DNA of 64,000 nt. Origin: M55B112 sp964539395 (lineage in GTDB: Bacteria; Bacteroidota; Bacteroidia; Bacteroidales; GCA-2748055). The position numbers and the translations under genes were made by a program. The stretch is from assembly GCA_964539395.1 (NCBI GenBank), contig CAZIIU010000015.1, positions 8,430-72,429 on the forward strand. Direction: 5' to 3'. The notes beneath the pieces are model-generated. The model was not told where the DNA came from. It made no database searches and was given only the letters and a program-made list of their open reading frames with translations. Positions 53,862 through 61,587 of the stretch are shown in pieces (the stretch's first letter is position 1; each line of letters starts with the position of its first letter).

Positions 53862-54506
53862 ATGGCAAAAAGAGAATTACAAGAGGTTAATGCAGGATCA
53901 ATGGCCGATATTGCCTTCCTGTTGCTGATCTTCTTCCTGGTTGCCACTACAATGGATGTTGATACCGGACTTACACGACTGCTTCCACCTATCCCGGAGG
54001 ATGAACAGGAGCAGGAGGTTCAGGTGAAAAAAAGAAATGTCCTGGTAGTACTTATCAACAGGAACGACCAGTTAATGGTCAGAAACGAATTTGGTACCAG
54101 GATCGATGAGTTAAAGGATATCACAATGGAATTCTTCCTGAATCCAACCAACGATCCGAATCTGCCCGAAAAGGAAGAGGCTGAAATACAATTTCCTCCC
54201 GGATCTTCCCCGTTGCTCCCGTCAGATGGCGTTTGGAGAGGAAGGGTATCCAAAGGTGTTATCTCTCTTCAGAACGACAGGTCTACAACATATAAAAAAT
54301 ACCTGCTCGTGCAGAACGAACTGGTAGCTGCAGTGAATCAGCTGCGGCAGGATTTCAGTAAACTTTACTTTGATAAGGACTTTAATAATCTGAATATGAA
54401 CATTCCGGAGGAAAAAGAGATTGCTGAAGCGATCAGGAAAGTTTATAAAATGAATATTTCAGAGGCAGAACCTAAAAGTATAGAAAATATAGGAGGGCCA
54501 AGGTAA
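53862..54506 (+). CDS. exbD: ExbD/TolR-type protein, first copy
   Basis: 214 residues. The membrane helix MADIAFLLLIFFLVATTMD (about 14-32) contains the essential protonatable aspartate, Asp16. The periplasmic domain is larger than in E. coli ExbD (141 residues), with an insert of about 60 residues around 95-160. Its stop overlaps the start of the next exbD by one base (TAATG). Confidence 0.93.
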   Translation: MAKRELQEVNAGSMADIAFLLLIFFLVATTMDVDTGLTRLLPPIPEDEQEQEVQVKKRNVLVVLINRNDQLMVRNEFGTRIDELKDITMEFFLNPTNDPNLPEKEEAEIQFPPGSSPLLPSDGVWRGRVSKGVISLQNDRSTTYKKYLLVQNELVAAVNQLRQDFSKLYFDKDFNNLNMNIPEEKEIAEAIRKVYKMNISEAEPKSIENIGGPR

Positions 54507-55000
54507 TGTCTAAATTTAAAAGAAAAAAAGGAACCGGTGCACAGAGGATCAATACAGCTTCTCTGCCCGATATCATTTTCATGCTGCTGTTCTTCTTTAT
54601 GGTATCAACTACGATGAGGGAAACAGAGGTATTGGTACAGATTAAACCTACAGAAGTCTCTGAAGTGAAAAAGCTTGAGCAGAAAAAACTTGTAAGTTAT
54701 ATCTATATTGGTCGTCCGGCAAGGCACCTGCAGGCAATGTACGGATCCGAACCGATTATACAGCTTAACGACAAGCTTATTAACGAAGAAGGGATTCCTA
54801 CTGAATCGGTGCAGGACTTTGTGCTGTTTGAGCGGGAAAAACTTCCCGAAGTAGATAAAAACAGAATGGTAATGTCGCTGAGGATCGACCAGGATATTCC
54901 CATGGGCAAGGTAGATGATGTGAAGCAGGCACTCAGACAGGCTAAGGCTCTAATTATAAATTACTCTGCACGAAAAGATCACGGGGAGCAGGGACGTTAA
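54506..55000 (+). CDS. exbD: ExbD/TolR-type protein, second copy
   Basis: 164 residues. N-terminal basic segment, membrane helix SLPDIIFMLLFFFMVSTTM with the protonatable Asp22, and a periplasmic domain. It differs clearly from the preceding ExbD, so the motor may use two different ExbD subunits. It ends the operon, which is closed by a terminator 24 bases on. Confidence 0.93.
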   Translation: MSKFKRKKGTGAQRINTASLPDIIFMLLFFFMVSTTMRETEVLVQIKPTEVSEVKKLEQKKLVSYIYIGRPARHLQAMYGSEPIIQLNDKLINEEGIPTESVQDFVLFEREKLPEVDKNRMVMSLRIDQDIPMGKVDDVKQALRQAKALIINYSARKDHGEQGR

Positions 55001-55023
55001 AGCCTCTCCTCAAACCAACCAGG

Positions 55024-55057
55024 AAAGCCACTCATTCATTTACGGGTGGCTTTTTTT
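55024..55057 (+). terminator. Intrinsic terminator of the exb operon
   Basis: AAAGCCAC (55024-55031) pairs with GTGGCTTT (55046-55053) around a 14-base loop, followed by T to 55057. It lies 24 bases after the second exbD and 30 bases before the end of the convergent small gene, which it may also serve. Confidence 0.85.
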
Positions 55058-55088
55058 AACCCCCTTCATTGCAACAGGATGTAAGTTT

Positions 55089-55370
55089 TTATCGAACCGG
55101 ACCTGATGCTTCTTTCCGTGTATCATTTTTTCTACCCTCGCTAACCTTAAAAGTGATTCTGAAATGATAAACTGTCCTTAGCAGGAAAAATAAAACAGCA
55201 AAACCCATCATCCCCCAGGCTATCAGCTTGAATGCTTCAGGAAATTCGATCATTGCAACCAGCGAGATGATAAATAAAAGTGCAGTTACCACCCCTGCAC
55301 CCAGCATCGCATTTCTGAATACCCTGTCAGTTTTGTCACTTCGGCTGTGAATCCTTTTCCTATTCTTCAT
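55089..55370 (-). CDS. Small two-helix membrane protein downstream of rprY
   Basis: 93 residues from the ATG at 55370, which overlaps the end of rprY by 11 bases; a longer frame from 55403 would overlap by 44. A basic N-terminus (MKNRKRIHSRSDKTDR) precedes two membrane helices (about 19-42 and 50-67), then a charged tail. No family recognised. The overlap suggests coupled translation with the rprX/rprY two-component system, so an accessory to that system is possible. Confidence 0.75.
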   Translation of the reverse strand: MKNRKRIHSRSDKTDRVFRNAMLGAGVVTALLFIISLVAMIEFPEAFKLIAWGMMGFAVLFFLLRTVYHFRITFKVSEGRKNDTRKEASGPVR

Positions 55371-56058
55371 CAACAACCAGTTTATAACCTTTGCCGTGTA
55401 CATTGATGATCTGAACGCGCGGATTCTCCTTCAGGTATTTGCGAAGCTTGGTTATATACACATCCATACTCCGGGCGTTAAAGTAATTATCATCAAACCA
55501 AATTGCTTTCAGGGCAAAATTACGTTCCAGCACTTCATTCATGTTATTACATAATAGTTTCAGAAGATCAGACTCCTTAGTAGTTAGCTTCTGAACTTTT
55601 CCTCCGGCCGACAACTCCTGTTTCTTCACATCGAAAACAAATTTGCCAATCTCATACACCTGCTTCTCCTCACCCTTCTTACCTTTTGTTCGCCTTAAAA
55701 TAGCCTCAATTCTGAAAAGGAGCTCTTCCATGCTGAAGGGTTTTGTGATGTAATCATCTGCACCCCGACTGAAGCCTTCCAGGACATCATCCTTCATAGT
55801 TTTTGCCGTTAAAAAAATGATGGGAATCTTACTGTTCATAACCCGCACATCTGTGGCGAGAGAAAAGCCGTCTTTGACCGGCATCATTACATCGAAAACA
55901 CACAGATCATAGTGATACTGCTCAAAATAACGAAACGCCTTGTCACCGTTTGTAACCCAATCGGTCTCAAAATTCTTGGCCTGGAGATACTCCTGGAGCA
56001 AAGAGCCCAGGTTTTCATCATCCTCTGCCAACAGCACACGTGTTTTTATCTCATTCAT
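55360..56058 (-). CDS. rprY: OmpR-family response regulator RprY
   Basis: 232 residues. Receiver domain with the acidic pocket near the start (LLAEDDEN), phosphoacceptor in CVFDVMMPVKDG (about residue 55), Thr in FLTAK and Lys in ITKPFS; C-terminal winged helix with SMDVYITKLRKYLKENP. It overlaps the end of the histidine kinase by eight bases. The pair corresponds to RprX/RprY of Bacteroides. Confidence 0.93.
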   Translation of the reverse strand: MNEIKTRVLLAEDDENLGSLLQEYLQAKNFETDWVTNGDKAFRYFEQYHYDLCVFDVMMPVKDGFSLATDVRVMNSKIPIIFLTAKTMKDDVLEGFSRGADDYITKPFSMEELLFRIEAILRRTKGKKGEEKQVYEIGKFVFDVKKQELSAGGKVQKLTTKESDLLKLLCNNMNEVLERNFALKAIWFDDNYFNARSMDVYITKLRKYLKENPRVQIINVHGKGYKLVVDEE

Positions 56059-57592
56059 GATTTTTCATTTCGTTTTTTAACGGAAGTTGAATACTAAATT
56101 TTGTTCCCCTGTTCAGTTCGCTTGAAAGAGAGATGGTTCCACCGTGCTGCTCCACGATCAGCTTTACATAACTTAACCCCAACCCGAAACCTTTTACATC
56201 ATGAACATTTCCTGTTGAGACCCGGTAAAAACGGTCAAACACCTTTTTCTGATTATCCTTACTGATCCCAATCCCCCTGTCCCTTACACTAAAACGGAAA
56301 TAATTTTCAGAATTACTTAAATGTACAGTGATTTCAGGTGTGCCGCTGCTGTATTTAACTGCATTATCCAGGAGATTTGTAACCAAATTTACCAGGTGCA
56401 CCTTATCGCCATATACAAGATCACTGGTCGATTCATCAATTAACTCAATCTTTCCATTCTGATTCTCCACCTGAAGTTTAAAATTCTGTAATACTGTATG
56501 GATGATCTCATTCATGGACACCTCCTTCTTCTTTAAAACCAGGTGACCCTGATCGAGCACAGCCATTTGCAATACCCGCTCAACCTGGTATCCCAGTCTC
56601 TTGCTTTCAGCTTGAATGATCCTGGAAATATGACCTGAATTCTTTCTTTCCGGAGAAATGCTTTCATCGTTCAGCATCTGGGATGCAAGACTGATGGTTG
56701 AAATCGGTGTCTTTAACTCATGTGTCATATTATTTACAAAATCGTTCTTGATATCCGATAGTTTCTTCTGCCTGAATATTACATACAGTGCAAAAGTAAA
56801 CAGCAGTATCATTAAAATCGTTAAAACCAGTGTAGAAAAAACAAGGAAACCGAGGGAGCTTTTTACCAGTTCCTTCTGATCCGGGAAATAGAGATAGAGG
56901 TAGATCTCCTCCTGAAGAATATCATCATGAAGCAACAGGGTTCTGAAATAATAGTTATCCGTATCCCGTGTGAAACCTTCTGAAGCGTATATCTCCCTGC
57001 TGTTATCCTTAAGTACCGTGTATTCGTAATCGAGATTGATGCCACGGTCGATAAGGTACCTTGAAAGGACCTTCTCCAATTGTTGTTGCTCTATACGCTT
57101 TTCAAAAGAGATATTCTCCAGCAACAGCTTTTTCATAATAGTTGCCATCATCACCTGCTGCTGCTTCAGTGCCTCTGCGAGCTTCCTTCTGCTTTCTGCA
57201 TCTTTGTAGTCGCTGATATTGATTGTATCCGATATCTCTCCGTTATTTTGGGTAATAACAATTGCTGAGTCTCCAATAATCTCAGCAAGACTTTCGTGAA
57301 CGATATAATCTTCATCATTCAGGACCACATCCGGATCCTGCATGTCTGGATCAGGAATCCCGGTGGCCTGTTCAGACGAAAGCCCCTCTTCAATAATGGC
57401 ATTCAATCTTTTGGAGGTATAAACCTGTTCAAGCTGTCTGGAAACTTCGGTCAGAGTATTATTAACCAGCTGCCGGAATTGTGTATCCTTCAGCTCAGCA
57501 GCACTTCTGATCCAGCTTCCCTGGATAAAGATCAAACCCAGCAGCGTCAGGCTAAGGGATACAGTCAATATCCATAATATGCGTTTGCTCAT
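56051..57592 (-). CDS. rprX: Sensor histidine kinase RprX
   Basis: 513 residues. Two membrane helices (about 5-25 and 257-280) bracket a periplasmic sensor domain of about 230 residues with predicted coiled coils; it resembles no named sensor domain by eye. The kinase core has NNMTHELKTPISTISLASQM (His in HELKTP), VTNLLDNAVKYS, RDRGIGIS and FGLGLSYVK. Probably activates RprY, whose gene overlaps its end by eight bases. A -7 element adjoins the start codon. Confidence 0.94.
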   Translation of the reverse strand: MSKRILWILTVSLSLTLLGLIFIQGSWIRSAAELKDTQFRQLVNNTLTEVSRQLEQVYTSKRLNAIIEEGLSSEQATGIPDPDMQDPDVVLNDEDYIVHESLAEIIGDSAIVITQNNGEISDTINISDYKDAESRRKLAEALKQQQVMMATIMKKLLLENISFEKRIEQQQLEKVLSRYLIDRGINLDYEYTVLKDNSREIYASEGFTRDTDNYYFRTLLLHDDILQEEIYLYLYFPDQKELVKSSLGFLVFSTLVLTILMILLFTFALYVIFRQKKLSDIKNDFVNNMTHELKTPISTISLASQMLNDESISPERKNSGHISRIIQAESKRLGYQVERVLQMAVLDQGHLVLKKKEVSMNEIIHTVLQNFKLQVENQNGKIELIDESTSDLVYGDKVHLVNLVTNLLDNAVKYSSGTPEITVHLSNSENYFRFSVRDRGIGISKDNQKKVFDRFYRVSTGNVHDVKGFGLGLSYVKLIVEQHGGTISLSSELNRGTKFSIQLPLKNEMKNHE

Positions 57593-57596
57593 AAAA

Positions 57597-57604
57597 CAAA
57601 GATA
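57597..57604 (-). promoter_or_regulatory. Probable -7 promoter element of rprX
   Basis: On the minus strand this is TATCTTTG, a perfect TAnnTTTG, with four bases between it and the rprX start codon at 57592. A nearly leaderless transcript is expected. Confidence 0.55.
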
Positions 57605-57633
57605 GGGCTACTTTCAAAACCTTATTAAACTGG

Positions 57634-57668
57634 TTAACAATCTTTAACATCTGTTAAGTGTTGCTAAC
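57634..57668. promoter_or_regulatory. Four TTAAC-like direct repeats with exact 10-bp period (candidate RprY operator)
   Basis: TTAAC at 57634, TTAAC at 57644, TTAAG at 57654 and CTAAC at 57664. OmpR/PhoB-type regulators bind direct repeats spaced by about one helical turn, just upstream of a promoter. This array lies between the rprX promoter and a divergent plus-strand promoter, so it could control both. Binding by RprY is inferred from position. Confidence 0.6.
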
Positions 57669-57688
57669 TCTTTTCTGCTATATATTTG
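57660..57688 (+). promoter_or_regulatory. Probable promoter of a divergent small transcript
   Basis: TATATTTG at 57681-57688 is a perfect TAnnTTTG. GTTG at 57660-57663 is a one-mismatch -33 element at 17-bp spacing. It overlaps the last of the 10-bp-phased repeats. Confidence 0.6.
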
Positions 57689-57691
57689 CAA

Positions 57692-57832
57692 TGTATAAAG
57701 TCGGCTCGTTTTTTTTACAGGAGCATGAAAAAAATAAGCTTTTAAAGCAAACATTTAATAATTCAGGTTTTAGGTTTAGGTTTAGGGTGCGTTAAAGAGG
57801 TTGCAGGCAACTCGCAGGCAACCTCTTTTATT
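57692..57832 (+). ncRNA. Candidate small RNA of about 140 nt divergent from rprX
   Basis: A promoter (57660-57688) and an intrinsic terminator (57794-57832) bracket this stretch, which holds no gene of normal length. Inside it is a six-codon frame (57725-57745; MKKISF) and a run of TTTAGG-like repeats (57765-57787). It could be a regulatory RNA or a leader with a tiny peptide. Its promoter shares the phased repeat array with rprX, hinting at control by RprY. Confidence 0.5.
57794..57832 (+). terminator. Intrinsic terminator of the candidate small RNA
   Basis: Perfect 11-bp stem, 57794-57804 with 57818-57828, 13-base loop, then a T-rich tail (TTTATTTTG). On the minus strand the tail is poorer, so plus-strand use is favoured, though it could also stop transcripts from the gene ending at 57939. 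Confidence 0.8.
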
Positions 57833-57938
57833 TTGATGCTGTTCAATTAAAATGATGCCTTTTCCACCTGTTCCCATGCACAGGTTTCCCCTCCGTAGAA
57901 TCCGGGCTCAACTTATTTTATCCCTCAGTACTCCTGCT

Positions 57939-58367
57939 CTACCAGAGCTGTAACCGGTCACGCTCCCTGATTTTCTTCAGGTCAACCGGTACACAGAACC
58001 TGATACCCGGTGTTTTAGAAATTTTCTTAAAAAAGGTATTGATTTCCTCTGCCACAATATCACCCTGGCAATGCAAGATATAATCAATGTTTTTAAGGTC
58101 GGAAAGAAAATGAGCCGAGGTAAGCCTGTTTTTAATCAGGCGATATGTAACCATTTTATTTTCATCAACATAGATAAACTGTGAGGCTTCCTGCTCTTCC
58201 CCAAGCCTGCTATTATAAAGTACTATATCATCTGTCCGGGCAAATGAGATATCGGCCTGCTGATTGATCAACCAGCAGAGCTTATAATCAGGTTCGTCGG
58301 AGGCAATGCCGAACAGACAGTAATCTTCATCAATGGCAGCCGCCAGTTTATGCTTTTTTGAACCCAT
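57939..58367 (-). CDS. IPExxxVDY-family protein, unknown function
   Basis: 142 residues, soluble. I place it in the small Bacteroidota IPExxxVDY family by length, by its position after acpP-fabF-rnc, and by LFGIASDEPDYKLCWLINQ near the start. The C-terminal motif is altered: TPGIRFCVPVDL stands where IPE...VDY would be expected. The role is unknown. It is 112 bases after rnc on the same strand; the gap has no clear promoter. Confidence 0.65.
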   Translation of the reverse strand: MGSKKHKLAAAIDEDYCLFGIASDEPDYKLCWLINQQADISFARTDDIVLYNSRLGEEQEASQFIYVDENKMVTYRLIKNRLTSAHFLSDLKNIDYILHCQGDIVAEEINTFFKKISKTPGIRFCVPVDLKKIRERDRLQLW

Positions 58368-58479
58368 ATCTACAATTTCTCACATCAGGCAATTGTAATA
58401 CAAACTTATAAAAAACCAATGATTTTGTGATCGCTTGCCGGGACCTGAATTGTGAAATACAAAAGAAATTTACCAGGTG

Positions 58480-59229
58480 CTATGGGTTAAAGGCAGCAAT
58501 TCTCCCCGGAATACTTTTTAAAGTGTTTTTTGCAGCCTGCTGCTCGGCCTCCTTTTTTGAATCGCCTGTTCCCTTTCCAAATTCAACCTGGTCAATTCTT
58601 ACTGTTGAATGAAAAGTGGGAACTTTACCAGGTGTATCATATTCCTCACGAGTATTGAACAACATTACCTGCTTGGTCTTCTGGGCCCATTCGATTAGCT
58701 GACTCTTATAATCAGAATCTTTCTCAACCAGGCTTTTCAGGTCAATATACTTTCCTATCAACCTGTTACGAAAAAATCTGCTAACAGCCCGATAACCACG
58801 GTCAAGGTATATTGCCCCGACAAGAGCCTCAAGTGCATTTCCGTAAAGGTGTTTTGAAGCTCTTATCGTTTGCGGATGGCATGATAAAAGTCGGGGTATA
58901 CCCATCTCAATGGCAATTGCATTCAGGTGTTTCCGCTTTACAATGCGGGAACGCAACTTGGTCATGTAGCCCTCTGTGGTTCGGTTATAATGGTGATAAA
59001 CAAACTCGGCAACGACCGCACTAAGCAACGCATCCCCCAGGTATTCCAGTCTTTCATTATTCGATGGAGTACCATCCTTCATTTGAATGGAGACCGACCG
59101 GTGGGTAAACGCGATCTTATACAAAGAGAGCCTTCCGGGTAAAAACCCCAGGACACCGATTAAGTTCCGATAAAAAGCTCGGTCTTTCCCAAACTGGCAT
59201 TTTAGAAAAGTGAATACCCCACGAAACAT
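58480..59229 (-). CDS. rnc: Ribonuclease III
   Basis: 249 residues. Cuts double-stranded RNA in rRNA and mRNA processing. The catalytic signature NERLEYLGDALLS is at about 58-70 (Glu62, Asp66), ALEALVGAIYLD follows with the second acidic set, and a dsRNA-binding domain (about 180-245, GDSKKEAEQQAAKNTL) closes the protein. It begins directly after the fabF stop with no gap. Confidence 0.96.
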   Translation of the reverse strand: MFRGVFTFLKCQFGKDRAFYRNLIGVLGFLPGRLSLYKIAFTHRSVSIQMKDGTPSNNERLEYLGDALLSAVVAEFVYHHYNRTTEGYMTKLRSRIVKRKHLNAIAIEMGIPRLLSCHPQTIRASKHLYGNALEALVGAIYLDRGYRAVSRFFRNRLIGKYIDLKSLVEKDSDYKSQLIEWAQKTKQVMLFNTREEYDTPGKVPTFHSTVRIDQVEFGKGTGDSKKEAEQQAAKNTLKSIPGRIAAFNP

Positions 59230-60477
59230 TTACTCCTGAAATTTTCTAAACACCGCCGAGGTATTGTGCCCGCCGAATCCAAAGGTATTGCTTATCCCAA
59301 CCACTACTTCCCTTTTCTGAGCAGTATTGGGTGTTAGGTTAAGCCTGGAATCTATCATAGGATCCAGGACTTTTAGATTAATTGTTGGTGGTACGATCCC
59401 ATTCCTGATCGCCAGGATCACAACCAATGCCTCCACAGCGCCGGCGGCACCCAACAGGTGACCGGTCATCGATTTCGTAGAGCTGATATTAAGGGAGTAG
59501 GCATGTTCGCCAAATACCCTTACAATTGCTTTGGCTTCAGAGATATCGCCCAGTGGGGTTGCCGTACCGTGAACATTGATATAATCCACCTCCTCAGGTG
59601 CAATTTTTGCATCGCGAACAGCATTCTTCATAACCAATACTGCCCCATCTCCCTCCGGATGCGGAGCTGTAAGATGATACGCATCTGCCGACAGTCCGCC
59701 ACCTATAAGCTCAGCGAAGATCGGTGCCCCGCGCCTTTTTGCATGTTCAAGCTCTTCCAGGATAAGTCCGCCTCCACCTTCACCCATTACAAAACCGTCA
59801 CGGCTCGCATCAAAGGGGCGCGATGCAGTTTTATACTCTGCGTTATTGGTGGAAAGCGCCTGCATGGAATTAAACCCTCCCAAACCTGCTTCATTGATTG
59901 CAGCTTCAGACCCCCCTGCAATAAAGAGATCGGCCATATCCAGTCTGATCAGGTTGAATGCATCTATAATTGCATTGGTAGAGGATGCACATGCAGAAAC
60001 AGTGCCATAGTTGGGACCACGAAATCCGTATTTCATGGACATTATTCCGGCAGCAATATCAGATATCATTTTGGGGATAAAAAATGGATTGAACCTCGGT
60101 ATCCGGTTGCCGGCTACGAAATTCTCAATCTCATCCTTGAAGGTCTCAATACCTCCGATACCCGAAGCCCAGATTATTCCTGCCCGATCCTTATCAATAT
60201 CTGCGTCTGCAAGTCCGGATTGTGAGTATGCCTCCTGAGCCGCTATCATACCATACTGGGCATACTTATCGAGCTTCCTTACCTCCTTGCGGTCGAAGTA
60301 ATCCATCGGATCATAATTCTTCAACTCACAGGCAAACTTGGTTTTATAGAATTCTGTATCGAAGCGGGTAATCAAGTCCGACCCGCTCACGCCTGCGACA
60401 ATGCTTCTCCAAAAATCCTCAACATTATTGCCGACAGGGGTCAATGCCCCCATGCCGGTTACAACGACCCGCCTCAT
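59230..60477 (-). CDS. fabF: Beta-ketoacyl-ACP synthase II (FabF)
   Basis: 415 residues. Elongating condensing enzyme of type II fatty acid synthesis. The catalytic Cys163 is in VSACASSTNAI, and the two histidines are in NVHGTATPLGD and SMTGHLLGAAGAVEA. Length and motifs are of the FabF type. It is 25 bases downstream of acpP and directly abuts rnc. Confidence 0.97.
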   Translation of the reverse strand: MRRVVVTGMGALTPVGNNVEDFWRSIVAGVSGSDLITRFDTEFYKTKFACELKNYDPMDYFDRKEVRKLDKYAQYGMIAAQEAYSQSGLADADIDKDRAGIIWASGIGGIETFKDEIENFVAGNRIPRFNPFFIPKMISDIAAGIMSMKYGFRGPNYGTVSACASSTNAIIDAFNLIRLDMADLFIAGGSEAAINEAGLGGFNSMQALSTNNAEYKTASRPFDASRDGFVMGEGGGGLILEELEHAKRRGAPIFAELIGGGLSADAYHLTAPHPEGDGAVLVMKNAVRDAKIAPEEVDYINVHGTATPLGDISEAKAIVRVFGEHAYSLNISSTKSMTGHLLGAAGAVEALVVILAIRNGIVPPTINLKVLDPMIDSRLNLTPNTAQKREVVVGISNTFGFGGHNTSAVFRKFQE

Positions 60478-60502
60478 AACAGAATATAATTAATTCGAAA
60501 AA

Positions 60503-60739
60503 TTACTTTGAGTTTTCTTCGATATACTTAATAGCTTCTCCAACCGTTGAAATACTTTCAGCCTGATCATCCGGAATTCCCATATTGAATTCTTTCTCAA
60601 ATTCCATGATAAGCTCTACAGTGTCAAGAGAGTCGGCTCCCAAATCATTGGTGAAGCTGGCTTCTGCAGTAACTTCATTTTCATCAACACCCAATTTGTC
60701 AACGATGATCGCTTTAACTCTTGATGCAATGTCTGACAT
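60503..60739 (-). CDS. acpP: Acyl carrier protein
   Basis: 78 residues, acidic, four-helix ACP fold. The phosphopantetheine attachment serine is Ser37 in GADSLDTVEL. It carries growing acyl chains for FabF and probably for the acyltransferases elsewhere in the window. First gene of the acpP-fabF-rnc run; divergent from purN. Confidence 0.97.
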   Translation of the reverse strand: MSDIASRVKAIIVDKLGVDENEVTAEASFTNDLGADSLDTVELIMEFEKEFNMGIPDDQAESISTVGEAIKYIEENSK

Positions 60740-60865
60740 GACTTAAAATTTAAATTAATACTATTGTTATTTTCAGAAGTGCAAAGAAATGAAAAAATTT
60801 CGACTATTTTCAAAAAAAACGATGATTTTTCTTCTCTCCAAAGGCATAATAATGGTTGGAAAACC

Positions 60866-60873
60866 TATCTTTG
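60866..60873 (+). promoter_or_regulatory. Probable -7 promoter element of purN
   Basis: TATCTTTG fits TAnnTTTG perfectly, 33 bases before the purN ATG at 60907. This also argues against the TTG at 60856, which lies upstream of it, as the start. Confidence 0.55.
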
Positions 60874-60906
60874 CTCTCAAACTTAAAACTAATTATATAT
60901 CTGTAT

Positions 60907-61473
60907 ATGAACAAAATAGCTATATTTGCCTCAGGCTCGGGTACCAATGCAGAAAATATCATCCGGTTTTTTCGACCGAAAGAAGATATTGATGTCAGCC
61001 TTCTGCTTTGTAATAAGCCCGGTGCAAAAGTGATTCAACGGGCAAAAAAGCTTGATATAGATATTCTTGTTTTTAACAGGGATGAATTGTACAATTCTGA
61101 CCTTGTTCTACGGAAACTTCAGGATCACCAGATCACTTTTATCGTTTTGGCAGGTTTTCTGTGGCTGGTACCGGAAACACTGATCAGATCATATCCAGGC
61201 AGGATCGTAAATATCCATCCGGCCCTGTTGCCCGCGTATGGTGGAAAAGGAATGTACGGAGCGAAGGTGCATGAAACTGTTATTGCAAACGGGGAGAAGG
61301 AGTCAGGAATAACGATCCATTATGTCAATGAGAAATATGACGATGGCAACATTATTTTCCAGGCGAAATGTCCGGTTGCGGAAAATGACACACCTGATTC
61401 ACTCGCTGAAAAAATTCATCAACTGGAATATGAGTATTATCCCCGGGTGATTGAAGATGTGATCGGTAACTGA
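60907..61473 (+). CDS. purN: Phosphoribosylglycinamide formyltransferase (PurN)
   Basis: 188 residues from the ATG at 60907 (MNKIAIFASGSGTNAENI). Uses 10-formyltetrahydrofolate to formylate GAR in purine synthesis. The phosphate-binding ASGSGTNAE loop, the catalytic NIHPALLPAYGGKGMYG block and the EKYDDGNII motif with the catalytic Asp are intact. Usual length. Divergent from acpP, an arrangement I associate with Bacteroidota genomes. Confidence 0.96.
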   Translation: MNKIAIFASGSGTNAENIIRFFRPKEDIDVSLLLCNKPGAKVIQRAKKLDIDILVFNRDELYNSDLVLRKLQDHQITFIVLAGFLWLVPETLIRSYPGRIVNIHPALLPAYGGKGMYGAKVHETVIANGEKESGITIHYVNEKYDDGNIIFQAKCPVAENDTPDSLAEKIHQLEYEYYPRVIEDVIGN

Positions 61474-61587
61474 TGAAGAAGAGCATCACACAGACACAGT
61501 GCGACCTGATTCTCGCCGGTTTTTCGCAATACCTGAGATGCAGAAATCGCTTAATTCCGGGGCGTACATGTCGCTTCACCGCAAATT

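Noticed and set aside
57765..57787. Telomere-like TTTAGG repeat
   Set aside because: Three irregular units within a likely small RNA, far from any chromosome end; more probably part of the RNA or slippage.
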